NCBI GenBank assembly: GCA_964588535.1
Contig: CAZPQA010000118.1
Coordinates: forward strand, 1-8,267
Direction of reading: 5' to 3'
Source: NaphS2 sp964588535
GTDB taxonomy: Bacteria; Desulfobacterota; DSM-4660; Desulfatiglandales; Desulfatiglandaceae
Length of the DNA: 8,267 nt
Part shown: one piece after another, positions 5,724 through 8,267 of the stretch
How positions within the stretch are numbered: position 1 is the first letter of the stretch
Layout of the letters: each line of letters begins with the position of its first letter
Notes under the pieces: model-generated
Seen by the model: the letters and a program-made list of their open reading frames with translations, nothing else
Told to the model about the DNA's origin: nothing
Database searches by the model: none
Made by a program: the position numbers and the translations under genes

Positions 5724-7202
5724 TTATTCCTTGGTGTCAATAACAGGGAGTAATACCTTGAAAGTTGTGCCCGCATCCGGGACGCTTTCCACCTGGATGG
5801 AACCCTGGTGGGCGTCCACAACCCCTTTGACGATGGCCAGTCCCAGTCCAGTTCCGATGACCTGGCGGGTTTTGGGGTTTTTGACCCGGTAGAACTTATC
5901 GAAAATTTTGGGTAGTTCTTCCTGGGTTATGCCGACCCCCGTATCTTCAATCCGTATCTCCATATATTCTCCCAGACCTTTGGCGGAGACGGTGACCCGG
6001 CCCCCTTCGGGAGAATAGTTAATGGCATTGCTGATAAGATTGTTGAAGATTTCTTCGATTCTCTTGGGATCCGCCTGCACCGGCTTCAAGTTCTCAAGAA
6101 TATGGGTCAGGACAATGCCCTGCTCCTGGGCCCTCGGTCCCATGAGAGCAACGATTTCTTCGATGATCTTACCCATATCCGTCGGTACCTGGTGTTGAAC
6201 AAATTTTCCCGCCTCGAGTTTGGCAATGTCTAAAAGATCGTTGATAAGGTTCAAGAGTGAATCGATTTTATTCATGCCCCTTTTGACAAAGTCCTGCTGC
6301 TTTTCTTCCAGGGGGCCTGCCAGGCCTTCCAGCAGGACGCTGTTGATCTGTCGAATGGCCACAAGCGGGCTGCGGAGTTCGTGGGCCACCATGTTAACGA
6401 AATCGGATTTCATCTGGTCCAGCTGCTTAAATACGGTAATATCTTCGAGGACTGTGACCGTTCCGGCGACGGTCCGGTTCGGATCAATGGCCGGCGCAGA
6501 GAGTGCCCGAAGGGTATTTTTTTTCAGCTGGATTTCCTGAGAGATGGACTCCCCCTCGGATTCTTCGTCGCCCAGGAGCTGCTTCAGCGTGTCAATGAGA
6601 GCGGTATCTTTAATGATTTTCGAGATGGGTGTAGGCCCTTTCGGTCTTTGGGTAATCTCCATCAATCGCATGAGTGCCGGATTGTGAAGCACCACCTCCA
6701 GATTGCGGTTGGTTACCATTACCCCGTTGGCCATGCGGTTGACGATGGTTCTAAGCCGGCTTTTTTCCAGATTCAAATCATAAAGGTTTCGAATGTTTTC
6801 CGCCTCAAACTGCCTGGCTTTCAATTCCAAGCGCCGTTTGTCTGCGGCCCTTCCGACGGTGATCAGAAATTGGTCGATCTGAAAAGGCTTGGTAATGAAG
6901 TCGTAAGCGCCCTTTTTCATACATTCCACGGCTGTGTCCACGGTGCCATGGCCGGTAATCACGACCACAGGGACCTCGGGGTAGATATCACGGGTCTTTA
7001 GAAGGACTTCCTCACCACCCATGACGGGCATTTTCAGGTCAAGCAGTATGATATCTATTGTCTCTTCTGCGAGAATTCTCAGCGCTTGTTTGCCGTTTTC
7101 GGCGGTGGCAATCTCGTATCCTTTTCCCGTGAGCACGCGGCGGCATCCCTCCCGGACCACTTCCTCATCATCTACAACCAGAACACGTGTGTTTTCGACC
7201 AT
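5724..7202 (-). CDS. Hybrid sensor kinase with N-terminal receiver (REC-PAS-HisKA-HATPase)
   Basis: 492 residues with no membrane segment or signal peptide, so cytoplasmic. Domains in order: a receiver (about 4-118) with Asp11/Asp12, phospho-acceptor Asp55 in IILLDLKMP, Thr83 and Lys105; a coiled linker (about 118-150); a PAS-like domain (about 150-257) ending in TVTVLEDIT; HisKA with His274 in MVAHELRSPL; and HATPase_c with N-box NLISNAINYSPEGG (Asn392), G1 EDTGVGI (419-425), F-box FDKFYR (434-439) and G2 GTGLGL (450-455). All catalytic residues are intact. A receiver in front of a kinase suggests that a second kinase, probably the product of the upstream gene, phosphorylates Asp55 and tunes the activity or output of this one. 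Its ATG overlaps the upstream stop by one base (TAATG), so translation is coupled. The downstream partner is most likely the NtrC-type regulator 39 bases further on. Confidence 0.95.
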   Translation of the reverse strand: MVENTRVLVVDDEEVVREGCRRVLTGKGYEIATAENGKQALRILAEETIDIILLDLKMPVMGGEEVLLKTRDIYPEVPVVVITGHGTVDTAVECMKKGAYDFITKPFQIDQFLITVGRAADKRRLELKARQFEAENIRNLYDLNLEKSRLRTIVNRMANGVMVTNRNLEVVLHNPALMRLMEITQRPKGPTPISKIIKDTALIDTLKQLLGDEESEGESISQEIQLKKNTLRALSAPAIDPNRTVAGTVTVLEDITVFKQLDQMKSDFVNMVAHELRSPLVAIRQINSVLLEGLAGPLEEKQQDFVKRGMNKIDSLLNLINDLLDIAKLEAGKFVQHQVPTDMGKIIEEIVALMGPRAQEQGIVLTHILENLKPVQADPKRIEEIFNNLISNAINYSPEGGRVTVSAKGLGEYMEIRIEDTGVGITQEELPKIFDKFYRVKNPKTRQVIGTGLGLAIVKGVVDAHQGSIQVESVPDAGTTFKVLLPVIDTKE

Positions 7203-8267
7203 TATTCATCCAATCCAATAAAGAGGGGTTCTTGAACAGAGGCTCCTGCGGATTCGAGCGGTAATTCAATGATGAAAGTGGTTCCGCCTTCCAGGGGGCA
7301 TTCAAATCGAATGCTGCCGCCATGCAGGTTAATAATGTTCTGCGAAATACTGAGACCTAAGCCGGTGCCTTTTCCCACCGATTTGGAAGTGTAAAAGATA
7401 TCAAATATTTTGTCCCGCATTTCCATGGGTATGCCGGGGCCCTCATCGGAAACCCGAATCACAAACTTGGATTCCTTAGAGAGGTATTCAGCTTTGATGT
7501 ACAGCTTTCCCGCCCCTTTCATGGCATCGGAAGCGTTGATGAAAAGGTTCGTAAAGACCTGCTGTAACTGTCCCATGTCTCCCAGCATGGTGGGCATGTC
7601 GGGTTCTATTTCTTTGGCGATGCCAATATCCTGAAAAGCGGCCTGTTTGGTCAGCAAGTTTAAACAGGTGTCAATGAGCTTTTCCAGTTCAAAGGCGGAT
7701 TCTTTGCCGATGGATTGCCGGCTGAACTCCAGCAGTTCGGAAACAATATTTTTGCACCTGAGGGTTTGTTTGATGATTTCGTTGATATCCTCCAGATGTT
7801 GTGGATTGTCTTTGAAGCTTTTTTTAAGAAGTTCCGCATAAATCAGCACGCCGGCCAGGGGATTGTTGATTTCATGGGCAACGCCGGCCGCCATCCGTCC
7901 TACCGAAGCGATTTTATCCGACTGCACCAGTTGAAGATGGGTGTCTTCCAATTTTTTGCGCATCTGAAGGATTTCGCGCATATCGGTGAATGCGCCGACG
8001 CTTCCGATCTCCTTTCCTTCGCTTCTGATGATGGAGGCTGAAAGGGTCACCGGAATCTCTTCCCCCGCTTTTGTAATGATAGACATATTGGTGGGATTCA
8101 GTTTGCCAACAGGACCGTGCTGATCGCTGCGCATTTTCTGCATGTTTTCCCTGGCCGTGTCAATGTTGTAAAAAGTGCTGAGATGGCCGGTATTCATGAT
8201 TTCCTCAGCGGTATATCCGGTCAACCGCTCCATTCCTTCATTAAAAATCAGGACATGGCCTTTGGTG
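7202..8267 (-). CDS. PAS-domain sensor histidine kinase (NtrB-like), 5' end off the window
   Basis: The frame stays open through base 8267, and the residues before the internal Met at 8233 (KGHVLIFNEG) continue a PAS fold, so the true start lies beyond the right edge. Counting from that Met, the visible parts are as follows. The PAS/PAC region (1-90) runs from MERLTGYTAEEI to GSVGAFTDMREI. HisKA has His120 in AAGVAHEINNPLAG. HATPase_c (about 210-325) has N-box Asn233 in NLFINASDAM, G1 SDEGPGI (262-268), F-box FDIFYTSK (277-284) and G2 GKGTGLGL (288-295). The HEINNPL form is typical of NtrB/AtoS-type kinases that serve NtrC-like regulators. No membrane helix is visible, but the missing N-terminus could carry a sensor or anchor. 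It is the first visible gene of the operon; the stop overlaps the next start by one base. Confidence 0.95.
   Translation of the reverse strand, partial: TKGHVLIFNEGMERLTGYTAEEIMNTGHLSTFYNIDTARENMQKMRSDQHGPVGKLNPTNMSIITKAGEEIPVTLSASIIRSEGKEIGSVGAFTDMREILQMRKKLEDTHLQLVQSDKIASVGRMAAGVAHEINNPLAGVLIYAELLKKSFKDNPQHLEDINEIIKQTLRCKNIVSELLEFSRQSIGKESAFELEKLIDTCLNLLTKQAAFQDIGIAKEIEPDMPTMLGDMGQLQQVFTNLFINASDAMKGAGKLYIKAEYLSKESKFVIRVSDEGPGIPMEMRDKIFDIFYTSKSVGKGTGLGLSISQNIINLHGGSIRFECPLEGGTTFIIELPLESAGASVQEPLFIGLDE

Noticed and set aside
5707..5725. Hairpin TGGCT-AAC-AGCCA followed by GTTTTT, terminator-like on the plus strand
   Set aside because: No plus-strand gene ends here; on the coding strand it is only a short stem inside the operon's 39-base spacer. 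It could stop antisense transcription but is too small to call.
6381..7001. Long plus-strand open frame (206 codons) opposite the REC-kinase gene
   Set aside because: It is the antisense of a gene with all kinase motifs intact; the predicted protein has no family features.

Overview
The window looks like a chromosomal piece from an anaerobic, signalling-rich Gram-negative bacterium. A sulfate-reducer-type or related Desulfobacterota/deltaproteobacterial host is the best guess. The guess rests on moderate base composition, a chain of several histidine kinases with an NtrC-type activator, a sigma-54 promoter, and a LolD/MacB-type ABC exporter. This is inference from gene content and style; no ribosomal or other taxonomic marker is present.

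Layout. (1) Bases 1-209, minus strand: the N-terminal part of a receiver-like protein that runs off the left edge. It is preceded by a very good sigma-54 (-24/-12) promoter at 305-320 and by a symmetric palindrome in its leader. (2) Bases 210-729: a gene-free divergent intergenic region with several inverted repeats, including two interleaved stems that could form a pseudoknot. (3) Bases 730-3260, plus strand: a tight three-gene operon of an ABC ATPase, a MacB/FtsX-type permease, and a seven-helix membrane protein resembling the lycopene cyclase (CarR/CrtYcd) domain family. (4) Bases 3295-3363: a long composite hairpin between converging genes. (5) Bases 3365-4239, minus strand: two small single-domain genes, a TfoX N-terminal-domain protein and a UPF0178 (DUF188, YaiI/YqxD) protein. 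(6) Bases 4326-8267, minus strand: a three-gene two-component operon. Transcribed from the right edge, it encodes a PAS histidine kinase (5' end missing), a REC-PAS histidine kinase, and an NtrC-family sigma-54 activator (REC-AAA+-Fis HTH).

How the genes may work together. The two kinases and the activator are translationally tight: one pair overlaps by 1 nt and the other gap is 39 nt. All catalytic residues are present, so a phosphorelay or branched cascade ending in sigma-54-dependent transcription is likely. The only strong sigma-54 promoter I found in the window drives the receiver-like gene at the left edge, which makes it a reasonable but unproven target. The ABC operon has no visible periplasmic adaptor (MacA-like) gene and instead ends with the lycopene-cyclase-like membrane protein, the most unusual pairing in the window. 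I saw no tRNA, rRNA, CRISPR array, transposase or phage gene.
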